Notes: generated from the letters alone by a model not told the origin. Positions 34,545 through 47,049 are shown, counted from the first letter of the stretch. The stretch is 64,000 nt of DNA from Liopterus haemorrhoidalis (GCA_963971575.1 OZ020616.1:11703934-11767933); one strand, 5' to 3'. Made by a program: numbers and translations.

Positions 34545-35880
34545 TATACTATTCCAATTCACATCAATGGGTATTATTCTGATTTTTTAGATTTTTATAG
34601 GGCGAATATTATTTTATCGCGAAAAAGAAAATTGCGTAACAAAATCTTTCACTTCATGCCCAAATTTAAGTTTTAAATAAATTATTGAATAATAGAAATA
34701 AAAATTGAAGTGAAGTGTGAATTTTCACACATTTCAGAATTTTGCAGTTATTTAATAAGTGTAAGAAGTCAACATAATACTGGATGTCTAGATATCTTTA
34801 TCACATCAAAATCAACAGTTTTTTGATAATCACTTTTATTCGTTATTTGAGAACTAAGAGCTTCCATTTAATTTTTTTAAACAAAATTAAAATAATTTGC
34901 CAAATATCCCAACGTTTTTTTCTGCATTTGCTCCGTATTCAAGTCGTCATTAGATTAATAAGAAATATTTTGCAGTGTAGAGTGTAGTGTGGTATGGGTA
35001 ACACAGTTCGCAACTATTAAAAAAATATATTATTTTTTTAATATTTTTAATTCCAAAAAAATACACTCACTATCTTAGTTATAAATACAAAAAATCCATA
35101 TTATTAGCCAATGATTAAACCAAGAATTAAAAAAAAAAAATTTTTTTTTCAAAAACAAAAAAACTGCCATATTTTCCAAAAACACAATCTGATCAAAAAT
35201 TCCTCTCGTACGTATCCGGCTCAGATCAATATACATTACCTATATTTTTTTCAGATTTTTGGTTTAACCCTTTTTGGTAAAAGGGTGCGGAACAAAAACT
35301 TTTGCACATTTTTGGCTAAAGTCGTGTTAAAAGAAACGAATTTAAAAAAACTATATATCGTTCCGTAATCTACGTCTTAAGAGCTTTCTTTTGATACCAC
35401 ATAATTAATTATTTTTTAAATATTTTTTTATCAACGACACAAAAAAATCGACATTTTTCGAAAAATTTATCTGATCAAAAATTCCTGTTGAACTATTTCG
35501 TTTCCCATCAATATTCATTACGGAGATTTTTTTTTAGATTTTTAGATCAATCCCTTTGGGAGATAAGGTGGGGGACAAAAGTTGTTTGAAACAATTTTGG
35601 CAAAAATTTAAAAATATATATATATATATTTTTCAAAAATAAAAATTTGTTTGTTGATCCACGCATTAAGAGGTTTCATTTGGTATGCCACTCAAAATTA
35701 AAAAAATATTTTTTTTAATTTTGAAAAAAAATTGTTTATATTTATCCCGCGCTGTATTTTTTTGAACTCTCTATAGTTTTCCTACTATTGGGTCAAAAAG
35801 TTGTACAAGTATGGCAAATTTTAACTTTCTATGTTTAGTGGTCATACCTACAAAACCCTAAAAATGCAATAGTTTTAGAA
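34545..35880 (+). repeat. Family B repeat array (several units)
   Basis: Three unit starts are seen, at about 34550, 35180 and 35457. Each has ACTATTCC/CGTATCCGG..TCA.ATCAAT, TTTTTCAGATTTTT and GGGACAAAA-type blocks; the last two units are about 277 bp apart. The array ends with CCTACAAAACCCTAAAAATG. The CAGA run is lost in this copy. Confidence 0.65.
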
Positions 35881-36573
35881 AAAAACAATTTAATCAATAA
35901 TGAAAATTTTGAATCAAATGAAATTCTTAAATATTAACAGACAAAATTTTTGAAAAAATAATAATTTTAAAACAATTTTTGGTAAAAATATGCAAAAAAT
36001 ATTTTATCCTACACCCTCTTTTCCAGAAGGGTTACTCTATAAATCTAAACTAAAAATCAGGGCAATATGACGCGTGATTAAAAAGAACATGCATCAGAGT
36101 AGGCCGAGAAAAAATCACGTATGTCTTTGAATAAACTGGGAATATTAGAATTATTCACATAATCTTTGACACTACAGAGTTATTGGGCAAATTTAAATTT
36201 GGCTTTAAACAGAGATTTTCTTAAAAACAAATCTTATTTAAAAGATTATTTATTTATTAATTTATAACATTGACTATTTATTTATTAATTTATGACATAG
36301 CAAGTAAAAATGGACAAAAAACAACTAAGCAAACAACCTCAAATATATAAAAAAATAGACTCATAAACAACACAACATATTTCATAAATAAAGCCTTCAT
36401 ATATAAATACAGATTCAGACTCTCCTGTTAATTAATATAAATGATTAAACACAAATTCTTTAAACTTCCTACATAGTCAAAAATAACAGTAATAAACAGT
36501 TTGTTTTTGTTGCTTAATTATTTCTAATATGTTCCATATTGCTGTCATTCTCTTTCCGGGATTACTCTGACGT

Positions 36574-36579
<6 letters not shown>

Positions 36580-36620
<41 letters not shown>
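36580..36620. repeat. (TA)n microsatellite
   Basis: About 40 bp of alternating TA. Confidence 0.9.
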
Positions 36621-36622
<2 letters not shown>

Positions 36623-37872
36623 CGATATTACGATATTATAACCATTGAACATATATCGCAACCCTAAAAATAACTTTAAATCGAAGTATAATTCTGATAT
36701 TCTTCTTCTTCTTAGGGCACTGTCAGTCAGGCTGACTTTTGCCTTCACTTACATAAGTCTTCCACCTTGATCTGTTAATTCTCAGGTCTCACCATGTGTC
36801 CTGTATACCAACTATTTGTTAGATCTTCGGTTAGCCAATCTCTTCACATCTTGCGAGGTCTTCCCGATGGTCGACGGGTGTTTAATTTCCATTCTCATAT
36901 TTTTACTTTACCATCCTCCTTCATCCACATCATGTGTCTTCATTTTTATATTACTGGTGTTAATATCCATTGGTGTAATGCAGGAAAATAACTGATATAT
37001 TTTTAAAATCCTAAACTGTATTATCTTTCCATCAACAATAAAAAATAATAACCTAAAAATCTTCCATTAAATTTATAATTTATCAGATATCGGAGTATAT
37101 CGAGCGAGAATACCTTGTCAGAACAAGCTCCTTTCCACGCGAACTATTCCTTGTGAAGGAGAGATGTTTCCTTAGCCTTAGATCCTTCGTATTGGAGCCA
37201 GTAATGGGCTACATAAATTCAATATTTAGCACGGCTCGACTACCCAATATAAATGGCTAGTAGAGCCGATGCGTTTCGCTCTGGAGTATGGACAGTACCG
37301 GACTCCAGGGAATTGTAACGATCGAATACTGTTTCACACCTTATGAAATCTATCAACGAATATACTACGCTTTGAAATACTGGAAGACGAAAATACAAGA
37401 ATAAAGGATGGGTCATAAGTGGCATAGGTGTTGCTTTTGAAATATAATTGAATATTGAAGATGTTGAACGCTATCTCTTGGTGTCCGTTGGTACGTAGTC
37501 ATCCTATTTAAAACAGCCTGGTATATAATAAACCCATAAAATAACGCAAGTATTGAATAAAGGATTTGACCCTTCAAAACATATGTTTGTAATAGGGTTG
37601 TACATCGAAGGCAAAACATCGATGTTGAAAAAACATCGAAGGAAAAACATCGATGTATCGGAAACATCGATGTTTTATTAATATTAAAAAAAGCTATTTA
37701 TTTATATTATGTAACTTTTATTTAATAATGTAAAGATAAAAAACGAAAAAAGTAACACATAATACACAAAAAGCATTTTTTAGATTTTGAAATAGAAATA
37801 TTCCTTTTTAATAGTAATTAATTTCACATCAATATTATTATACCCAATATAATAATCCTAATATGTACCTAC

Positions 37873-38052
37873 AGTCTATTCCAAACGATTAAGCGGAACT
37901 AACCGCAATTTTCATTTTTGTAATTTGTCATTAGATATTTTTTTATATATTGAAGTTGACTTTTCCTGAACTAAATGATCAAATGCTTCAATCAATCGGT
38001 AAAAGTAACTAGAATTGAAAATCTAGTTCCGCCTAAACCAAAGGAATAGACC
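37873..38052 (+). mobile_element. MITE family C, short copy 1 (180 bp)
   Basis: Ends AGTCTATTCCAAACGATTAA and (complement) GGTCTATTCCTTTGGTTTAG are inverted, continuing GCGGAACTA on both sides. It lies inside the hAT element. Confidence 0.75.
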
Positions 38053-38196
38053 TTACTATTTTTACATTTCTAAAATGAAATATTGGATTTTATTACAATA
38101 CTAATATAATAATCTTAATGTTAATTTTATATTATTTAACATAAAAATAACACTGTCATACACAATTATTTTTATACTTTTTTAAGTTGAAATAAA

Positions 38197-38345
38197 GTCT
38201 GTTCCTTTGGTTTAGGCGGAACTAGATTTTCAATTCTAGTTACTTTTACCGATTAATTGAAGCTTTTGATCATTTTGTTCAGGAAAAGCCAACTTCAATA
38301 TATAAAAAAATAGCTAATGACAACTTAGAAAAATCCAGGAATTGG
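38197..38345 (-). mobile_element. MITE family C, short copy 2, opposite orientation
   Basis: GTCTGTTCCTTTGGTTTAGG, then GGAACTAGATTTTCAATTCT and CAACTTCAATATATAAAAAA mirror copy 1. The far terminus is lost. Together the two copies form a roughly 470-bp inverted arrangement. Confidence 0.7.
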
Positions 38346-38732
38346 AGGAATAACAACTGGGAAAGTGTCAACAAGACTGAAAAAGAAAAGTGTGTTGGCG
38401 TCGTTGGTCGTTCGCATTGTTTGCAAAAATTAGAAGTTTCTTCTTATTTTTTCGTATTCTGCTAACTGCTAAGAAGAATAAGAACTAACACTATTAGTAT
38501 TGTTATATCACAATAGATGGCGCTTATATTTTGTGTACTAATTTTGATAAAAATTTAATTTTTAAGATTCCAGCGCGTCTAGCGGTAGTTTCTGAATTTC
38601 AAAGTTTAAACATCGACATCGGTAGTAGACATCGATGTTTTATCGATACTATCGTCAGCTGACTATCGATTGTAAAATCATCTTTTATTTTAAAACAAAC
38701 ATTGATGTTTTTTTCCCATCCCTAGTTTGTAA

Positions 38733-41005
38733 TAAACAGAACAAATAGTGTAGTGTCATTTTGATGCTTATATATCCATAGCATATTTATTATAAACCAG
38801 GCTTCATCCACCACAAATTCTATTGCACTCTTTCACCAATTGTCGCGAACAGTCCCCGGATCGTGTCCTCAACAAACAATTATCCCCTGTAACGTCTCCA
38901 ATTATTTTGTTAATAACATAACTTTCAAAATAATCTATTGTTCTTTATAAAACAATCTTTCTCAAACAGTACAATAAAACACAAGTGTTATAAGTGCTAA
39001 AAGCCTTACGTAACGAGTTTTTTTATGCTATTCTCCACTAACTTCAATTATGTTTTATAAAATTTGCAGGTTATTGTACCAGTTTTACCAATATTATGAA
39101 ATAAAATATTTAGTGTCATAATAAAACTCATTATAACACTAAATTCAGTTTCATAATGACTTTCTTATGAAACAGACGAAAAAATATTTGAGAAAGCGAG
39201 CACTGATAAATAAATTATATCAAGTGAAATGTACACATAATTTCGGAAAATAAATGAGAATTGGCTATTTTTATTGGTTATCGTTTACATATTACTAAAC
39301 CATAGAATTATTTTTAAGAATAATTAGTAATTATTGATATTGAACAGAATGTTTAAGTTTTGTTTTTTGACTGTTAATATTATGGCCAATGTTGTGCCAG
39401 ATAATTTTTAATTTATATAACAGATAAGAGATACTACTCATCAAAGTATCTAGATACAGATACCATATAATATGATGTGTTATCTAGTTAACAAAAACTG
39501 ATAAAAAATAACGAATCGAATGATGACAAAGAAAAAAGGAACACGAATCAAAGTTAAAAATTAAAAGATCCAACAAGAAATCAGTTATCTGGACTACAGA
39601 TTGGGTATGTGGTATAAATTACATAGTTTATGTACTACGTTTCGGTGTTTGTAATCAGTGTAATAAAAAATATAAAACTTGATACACATACACATTACTT
39701 TCTAAACTTACAGGATGATTTTAAAAGGTTTTTATTATGCAATATATGAGTCATCGTATGTACTGTTACAAAATATCTCGAATACTATTATCTGCTATTT
39801 TGGTTTTAACACATGTTTAAGAAATGTGTTTTTCTTTTTAAATTCTTTAAACTTGTTTCCAAATTAAATAATAACTGGTATTTATTACTGCATTTAACAT
39901 TTTTAATGTTTTTGTAAAATATAAATTTGTAATAAGTTTGACAGTTCATTTTTAGTTCGATATTTATGCGTATAGATGTCTATAGCGCTCCGTTAGCGTC
40001 GTGTAATTTATACTACAGCTTCTAGAAGCTGGCAAAAATTTGTAAGGAATTTTATGTTTGGTAACTAAAATCTTTTAAATCAGCTTTTATTATATGGTAT
40101 AAAAATGATTCAGCTTATGGATTATGTTTTTCTTATCTAGTGGCAGATATACTTTTGTGTTCCCAAATGGGCCTTCTTCACTTATTTTTTCCTTGAAAAA
40201 TGTAAAAATTCATACCTAACATCATTTATTTTTTTGATATCATGTTCAAATCTTGTCGCAAAACGTTCTCATATTTATTTAGGTATTTTAATGTTCTTGA
40301 ATTAAGTTTTGTAAATATAATTTCATTAATGACCTACCACACTGTTAAATTTTGGGAAAATCTGCGGCTGAATTTACCACAGCCACCAAATATCAAGACA
40401 GTTGACCAGTACGGCTGGCCGCGTCGTGGATCGAGCGACGCTGAGAGACGGAGGGGCGTCGTTCCCATGGGAACGCGTGTGTATCGCCGCGCGGGACATC
40501 GAGGGGATAAGAGGGGAACTCCCGCAGGACGCTACGAGCTCCCATGGGGGGAGGAGCATACACTATGGACATGAGTTTCTTACCTAAAATGGCTGAATAG
40601 AATCATGTTAATATTTGCTCAGAATCAGGGATTTTTAAGAAGTGAAGTTTTAAGAAAATTTAATCACATTTAAGATAATATTGGTATACAGGATATTTAA
40701 AGCAAGAATACGGAATTGTGGTAGTGAGTTAAACTTACTAACAGAACCAATGAAAAAAAAAAATCAAATGTTAAATATCATGTATACCCATCAAATTCTC
40801 GATTGTTTCGATTAACTAATCCGATTCATCGCTGTCCAGTTCCATCCGCCTTAGATTTGTATCCTGATAATCAGCGACTTTAAGATTCTACTGTAACAGG
40901 GTCTTTCTAATTTCACAATCCCATGGTTTTCTAGGGCGTCTTCTCATTCTGTGTTCGGGTTGGATCTATTGCAGCACTGTCATAAGCAAACGAAAGGTTT
41001 CCAAC
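38733..41005. other. No gene; GC-rich patch 40370-40570
   Basis: AT-rich intron sequence with one striking GC-rich block (40370-40570: GGCTGGCCGCGTCGTGGATC, GGGACATCGAGGGGATAAGA). Three short overlapping ORFs there on both strands reflect low stop frequency in GC-rich DNA. Bases 40830-40980 contain a faint reverse-transcriptase-like scrap on the minus strand. Confidence 0.3.
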
Positions 41006-41159
41006 CAGGGTCGGCGCGAGGGTCGTTGGCGCCCTTAACAAGAGTTAATTCAGCGCCCTAGGCAGAGCCGTAACTAGCTGTTACATATTATATAAAGTGA
41101 TGACCTAAAAAAAAAATGTTTACACAAATAAATTACAAATGTTGACAAACAAAAAAAAA

Positions 41160-41476
41160 AAAATCAGCTGTGGCCACCCCAGGACCGCCATCATAAAGTG
41201 CTTGTTTAATTTATGCCTCTTTATCAAAAAATATCTCAAATAAAAGTTGTTAGTTATTACTTTTATAGCAACTTTTGTTATATACATTTTTTCGAAATAT
41301 TTCTCTGTTGTAAAATATTCGCAAAAATCTTAAAACCGACACGAGTAAACTCCCATTTCTAGGTAACCGATTTTTACCAAAAGTTGACCAACTCGTGCCA
41401 TTTATGTCAAAAGCTTCCATATGAAATTTCATAAAAATCGTTTTAGCCGAATTTGCTTTGCACGTGTACACGAATC

Positions 41477-41508
<32 letters not shown>

Positions 41509-41657
41509 GGCAGACAAACAGACAAACAGATAGACAGGCAGAGCGACAGACACCATGCTAAAATTAATCAAAACGCTATGTAGGGACCTCAATTCGTGGA
41601 GTTCCATCGAAATCTCGAAATACTTCTCTTATTTGTATATGTTGGCGGTCGGTAAAA
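41160..41657 (-). repeat. Dispersed repeat family A, copy 3
   Basis: Opens CAGCTGTGGCCACCCCAGGA like the copy at 61149 and closes TTGGCGGTCGGTAAAAAGG. A CAGA microsatellite lies at 41478-41536 and AGTAAACTCCCATTTCTAGG precedes it. Confidence 0.8.
41478..41540. repeat. (CAGA)n microsatellite
   Basis: About 60 bp of CAGA with a few variants, at the conserved place in family A. Confidence 0.9.
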
Positions 41658-42109
41658 AGGTTTTCAGTACTAAATTACATGTGTTGACCAAAAAAAAAGG
41701 TCCTCATTACAAAAACTACAAAAATATATTACGCTATTTATTTTTACATTAAGTTCATTAATTTGGCGCCCTTTTCCATTGATCTCCTGAGGCAAGTGCC
41801 TCACTCGCCTCACCCTCGATCCGGCTCTGCTTCCACCCTTTTTTCATTTTTCACCTTCATTTCAAACCTCCTATGTGATTTGACAGATAGGAGGTTCAAA
41901 CATTATTTTGGTATTCTTGGACTCAACTTCATGGAACACTTTCACTGATGCCTCATAAAAAAATCGAATTCCTCATCAACCAATCTGAATAGAAATGTGA
42001 AATATGTGTGTTGGTTGTGGTGAACCCGACGCTACTCACCAAACCTTACTGCCTCCTTACCATACTCCAACCGTTTTTTTCACAATACAAGATTTCCTAA
42101 TAGAGTAAT

Positions 42110-42730
42110 GAACAAATTATAACATTTTAATCTGAGTAATGTACATTGGTGTGAACAGGAATAGTACAACAGGAAATTTTGATCAGATTATGTTTTTGAA
42201 AAAAAAGCATTTTTTGTGTTTTTTTGCTAATAATGTTGAAAACTTATAATTATATAACACGCTAAACAGTAACGTGTATCTTGGTGCAGTGGCTAAGATA
42301 CTGGCATTCTATCCAAGAAAATGTGTTCGAATCATACGAGAGGAGACAATATTATTTTTTATTTTTTTTTCATTTTTATATTTTTTAAATTATTTTTTCA
42401 AAATTCTAGTTATATTTTGGCAATTATTGCATTTAACTTTTAAAAGCGTAAATTTAATAACCAGTGGAAATTGTTGAAATTATAATTTAATTCTATACTT
42501 GAATGTACACGAAATCAAAGGGGGGGAGCTATGACTAAAAACAACCAATGGAAACTATAGGCGCAATTTTCAAAATCTTAATGAACCTTGATATATAAAA
42601 AAAATACTGCACATCTTTAGAAACTTAAATAATGGTAATAGGCATTCGAATTAAAATTCATAAAAAAAAATATTTTGACATAAAATTTGTTTTGGCATCC
42701 CAAATAATCATCATTCACTAAATACTTGCA
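42110..42730 (+). mobile_element. Family B/SINE composite, second copy with tRNA-like module at 42272-42345
   Basis: The complement of 22016-22680. The plus strand reads TCTTGGTGCAGTGGCTAAGATACTGG (A-box region) and, about 45 nt on, GTGTTCGAATCATACGAGAG (B box GTTCGAATC), then AGACAATATTATTTTTTATT. A family B unit lies upstream in the opposite sense. Both copies keep the same junction, so the composite itself was mobilised. Confidence 0.72.
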
Positions 42731-44091
42731 ACGATATTCTACGATAACTACGATATTCTCTATCACAAATCATTACGTTTCATATCCTGACTATTCGCGA
42801 GAAACCAGCCTTCTTCTTCATTCTTTCTTCATCACCTGGCTTTCTTCAACATGGCCATCCGTCTTCCCTTATTTTATGCCAACTCCGGCCAATTGCTTCA
42901 GCCTTTTCATCATTGTGTAAGTATTTCTTCTTCAGCAGGCCTATTTTGCGTATCTCTATACATCTTTTTAAATACTAGTTTTAAAGTTTGGCTTTATAGT
43001 GGTCATTTCATATGACCTATCTACCGAAAATGATTATCTCACGTCTTTAGTAGCAAAGGGTTGATAATACAATGTGTGTAACCCAAAGTTAGAGCTCCTG
43101 CTTCATAGATCGTCTTGTACACCACAACAGTTGGAGCTAAAATTTTCAGTTTCAAGAAATCTTTCTAATTTAACCCTCCCATGTTTTTATAAAGCATCCT
43201 TTCTTTTTGTCTTCAGATGCACTTCATTGTAGCAGTTCCATAAGCAAATATGGTCTTCCATCGTTTGAACATGGCTGTACCATTTTAGATATTCAGTAGA
43301 TTATGTATTATTATTCTAGTAGTCCACCTTTATCCCAAATTCTAACGACTTCTATCCAATTCTTTCACGAGACACTTGCTGATCTTCGCCAGATATCCAT
43401 TTTCGTGACCAGAACTCTACTTTCATCGCATTGTCTCAGATTCTATAGTTAACTTCCATACGTTTCCACGCTTTCAAGTACGGTGTGGAATAGAATATTT
43501 TTTCGATGCATAGATATGAACTTTATAGTTATAATATAGATCAGAACTCCAGTTTTCTAGCTGTAGAATTAAAAATCTTATGGATAAAACAAAACTGAGT
43601 ACCTACAGAATTTGCGACTTCTCGTCGTGAGTTTTGCTTAGCTGATCCCAAGAGACTTTGATTCATAATTTAATTGTGTTTCCCCTTTAAATAAGGGGGC
43701 GGTGATGGGTAATCTACCCCCCTAGTACTACTAAAAACTGCCTCTTATCAGCTGAGTATGTGCAAATTTCATTAGTATTTGTCACCCATTTGCTTCATTA
43801 ATTACACTGTCACTAAAATCAACAAGGCGATTGATTTAAGAATCGTTGTTTGTCACACATTTGTCAATCGAGAAAACTCGATTGAAGTGGTCGAAGAAAG
43901 AATAATAACTAGTGAAACATGATGGGATTTGTGAGTTGGAAATGAGTTTTGAATATTTAAAACTATGAACTTTTGTAAATAATTTGTAGGTCCCTGTTAA
44001 CATTGTCCATCTACTACTGATTCGTCCTAAAACTGTTTATGTATTTTTTCTACGGTTGGCAGTATTTAATTTTATTTTCTCTTTGCTGCAG
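42731..44091. other. No gene recognised before exon b
   Basis: Mixed sequence; 42850-43480 is pyrimidine-rich and may be antisense reverse-transcriptase debris. Bases 43680-43900 (GGGGGCGGTGATGGGTAATC, TTCATTAATTACACTG) look unique and lie close to the exon. Confidence 0.3.
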
Positions 44092-44209
44092 GTGGTAATA
44101 GCAACACAGGTGGCTGTTGATGGCCCTCTACTGGCGATCTCAGACAATATGTTCGTTCACAATAACTCCAAACATGGCCGAAGAGCGAAAAGGCTTGATC
44201 CTGCAGAAG
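44092..44209 (+). CDS. kn: COE transcription factor knot/collier, exon b (DNA-binding domain)
   Basis: This 118-nt exon encodes 39 residues, [20 protein letters not shown] followed by [19 protein letters not shown], plus the first base of the next Gly codon. It is the C-terminal part of the COE DNA-binding domain; the [15 protein letters not shown] stretch is almost invariant in the family, and its basic HGRRAKR run is a likely nuclear localisation or DNA-contact segment (inference). The insect-type opening [12 protein letters not shown] differs from the vertebrate VVVSTTVNVDG. The acceptor is CTTTGCTGCAG and the donor GAAG|GTATTT. The intron before it is 15.2 kb and the one after 9.0 kb, both filled with transposon copies. 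Confidence 0.97.
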
Positions 44210-44910
44210 GTATTTATCCATATAGTATGTATTTCTGCTAAAATACAATATCAACCACAATCTTGTATTAAAATAAAATGATCATAACTGGAAATCAAGA
44301 TTTTGGTTAAATTAGTAGTTAATTTTTTACAGAAAAATATTACGATATATTTTTATCCATAAAAAAAAAACAGACTAAAATAAAACGAGTTTTGTAACGT
44401 TTTGTAGAAATTTAAATGTATTCTTCAAGTAAAAGATACTGAAAAATATAAAAATATACATATGCAGTTGGCACTCGGTTATGTGAACTAAATGAGTTTT
44501 TCATAATAAAATTGTTGAAATAATTGAAAGTTTATTTTGAAATGTTTAATTAATGATATTGCAATTATCTTTATAGTACCTTCATTCAAATATAAGGTTA
44601 TTTGTTGTATACTTTCTTGACAGCTGAACTCCTAATAGCCTTATTGTATGCTTCTGTTGCCTCCGATGAATTTATTTAACTCTCTGTTTTCATAGTATTA
44701 ACTTGTATCATCACATATAACTCTACAGAACACTAGACGTTACATTTTGACTGGTTACTACAATGGATGGTTCATTTAACGGAGTATTCACGTAACCGAG
44801 CACCTACTGTATTTTTTATTATCGTCTAATGAAAGATGCAGCTATCTTTCTTTTTTGTCATTTTCCTCAATAGTGAAGACTCAGATTGTATGTACAATCC
44901 CGTACCATTT

Positions 44911-45130
44911 CTATCGGTCTTCTGCATTTCTGAGACTTCGTTTAGACCCAGTATAGTCTTTTATTTCGTCTATGCATCTTTTAGAAGGTCTTCCTCTTGG
45001 ATGGGTACCTTCTATTTTGCTCTGGATAACAATTTTTTCTAGAATGTCAAAAGTTCTGCGTGACACATGACTGAAATACTGAAAGATTTTTTTCTGAACA
45101 TGCATGGAAAGCCTGGTTAGAATTTGAATT
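44911..45130 (-). pseudogene. RTE-like non-LTR ORF C-terminus
   Basis: The minus strand reads FQYFSHVSRRTFDILEKIVI, then QSKIEGTHPRGRPSKRCIDE and IKDYTGSKRSLRNAEDR. This matches the ...GHVxR...GKIEGxRxRGRPxKRWIDxI end of RTE-like ORF2. A short decayed fragment. Confidence 0.8.
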
Positions 45131-45449
45131 TCTTCTATAATTAAAGCATCACGCAGTACTCGTTGCTTTCTATGGTTTTCGCAACATAAATATCCAGTAT
45201 TATAACTCGAAGAAGTTTAGATTATTTTCCTCTGTTGCTTTTAATATCTTGGATTCCGCAGAAAAGAAGTCAATTAACTGGAAAGACCAGATATTGGAAT
45301 AATTTAATTTTATTGCTCTAATCAAGTTTGCAATGTCCAAACTAACAAGAATATGGAATGACAAAGATATTATGCTGAAGACAAAAATGAAACTAGATGC
45401 GTGGATAATTTAAAAATATTTTAAAAAATAAATTTATTTCGACTCAGTT

Positions 45450-45620
45450 TTCCTCCAAAATAAGCCAAAGAATTTTTATCTTTCAACCTAATTCTCAGAA
45501 CGGTTGGTTAAAAAATGTGAAATCATAGTAACGCACATTGATGTTAACTGGAATAGTTAATTTGGATAATTTTGTATTACTCAAAAATGTCTGGCAAATT
45601 ATATACTGTGCTATAGCAAA
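45450..45620 (-). repeat. Family B repeat, weak partial unit
   Basis: The complement holds AACTATTCCAGTTAACATCA and CATTTTTTAACCAACCG-like blocks in family B order. Marginal. Confidence 0.4.
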
Positions 45621-45889
45621 ACATCCATTGTTCAAAGCCGCACTATGTTAGCTGATATTGCTGATATTGCTATGATATTGCTGTATATAAATATTTTACT
45701 ATCCTGTTTATTTTTCGCTTTTTTGTTTTAAAATGACGTCGTTTTATGTGTAAAAATGCATAATCTTGTTGTAAAAGTCGTTCATTTTCCAAACAAATAC
45801 TTCGATGTTATCCTGAATGTTAACTAATCCTCGTTGATAGCATTTTCCCGGTTTAATTTTTTACTGGTGGTTGTTTGTCGATTCGTGTC

Positions 45890-46165
45890 GCGGAGTGAAC
45901 CTCTTCAATTGCAGGCAATAACAGGAATGTCTGTTTTTTACAAGCGAGGGACGAAACCCAAACCGAGCTGGGGTATTCTTTCCAAGGAGAAAATTCACCC
46001 CCCTCCACAAGAATCACTGTACGAACAACGCACAAAAGAACGAGAAAGACTGGATGAATATAAAGAAGTAGAAAGATTAAAGGGCTTGTAAAGAACTCCG
46101 GAATACCAGAGAAACAGAGACGGCGCATCAAAAATTTTACTTCCTTCATAATAATGTTTTTTCGT
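45890..46165 (+). pseudogene. Possible retrocopy: small charged protein of unknown family, frameshifted
   Basis: From the ATG at 45928 a frame reads MSVFYKRGTKPKPSWGILSK, EKIHPPPQESLYEQRTKERE and RLDEYKEVERLKGL, stopping at 46091. A one-base shift near the stop would continue VKNSGIPEKQRRRIKNFTSF. The composition is less AT-rich than its surroundings, and the Glu/Arg-rich end looks like a real helical segment. The sequence before it (CTTCAATTGCAG|GC) would also serve as an acceptor. It could be a processed pseudogene, a nested small gene or chance. I do not recognise the family. Confidence 0.3.
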
Positions 46166-46942
46166 TCTTCTTGTTTTTCAATGTTATGGCGATATACTAA
46201 ACAGAGTTGTTAATTTTACATCGATGTTAATAATACTGCAGTACTAAGGCCAAAGGTTGGACCAGGTAACAGCAAAAATGGGCGCCTGTTACGAAAATGT
46301 CTGTTTATTATGTTGATTTACAGATCGCAGTATTTTGCTTGCTATTAATTTAGCGAACTGACAGCTCTTGACTGTAATCACAAAGTAAACAGATTGAGTC
46401 AAGATTCTCAACGATTGCGTTCGTTAAACGGACCCATTGTCAATCAACATACTCAACAGTCGTGTTCGCTAAATGCATCCATAGTTAATCCATGGCAACG
46501 AATGTGAAGACAGGTTGAAACCTGGGAAGTTTTTCTTCAGTACTGTTAAAGTAATATTCAAAGTTTCAAAGATATTTTTATATATTGGAGTACAATTTTC
46601 TTGTATCATATGTCTTTCTCAATTATCCAGTGCTGTGAGTAAAAATTTTTGAGTAAAAAATTTTGAAAGCATGACTTCTTCTTCTCTATTTGACTTATGC
46701 TTTCCATCATGGCTATCCACAAATTGCTGCCAGGTGTGAGCAAGTGATTGACAAATCCTTTAAGTTACATAAATAACTGTCATTTTTTCCACTTTGCCTA
46801 TCTAGATTTTCAAATTTATATAAATGCAATAAATAAACATTCGTATTTTAAATTAATTTAAATAATTAATTTATCTACTGTAGTTAATTGTGTAGTTGAC
46901 TACTTAACCATCCTCTGGTTGCTGCTACCTGACATAATTCTG

Positions 46943-47049
46943 TGGGTCACCTTATCATTTTTCGGGTTTTCTAGGTATGACCACCAAAAAACCTTTATAA
47001 TGTCTCTCATGTGTCTACCTGTTTGTCTGTCTGTCTGTCTTTCTGTCTA

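Larger units (their letters stand above)
37593..38724. mobile_element. Non-autonomous hAT element, 1.13 kb, 8-bp duplication GTTTGTAA
   Basis: Starts TAGGGTTGTACATCGAAGGC and ends TTTTTTCCCATCCCTA, both carrying repeated ACATCGATGTTT motifs near the ends. GTTTGTAA occurs exactly at 37585-37592 and 38725-38732, a perfect 8-bp duplication. There is no transposase. Two copies of MITE family C lie inside in opposite orientation. Confidence 0.88.
41006..41829. mobile_element. hAT-like MITE carrying a family A repeat
   Basis: Starts CAGGGTCGGCGCGAGGGTCG and ends CCCTCGATCCGGCTCTG; GGCGCCCTT blocks face each other just inside. The flanks TTTCCAAC and CTTCCACC agree at 6 of 8 positions, consistent with an aged 8-bp duplication. 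Family A DNA occupies the middle. Confidence 0.7.

Noticed and set aside
34545..35880. CRISPR-like array
   Set aside because: The units are about 275 bp, imperfect and in a eukaryotic intron; there are no short direct repeats with unique spacers.
36794..36991. 65-codon ORF near 36.8 kb
   Set aside because: The region shares GGGCACTGTCA-type sequence with 33.5 kb and looks like antisense repeat debris.
40242..40587. Overlapping ORFs in the GC-rich island at 40.4 kb
   Set aside because: Open on both strands because GC-rich DNA has few stops; no domain, and no agreement with the COE frame.
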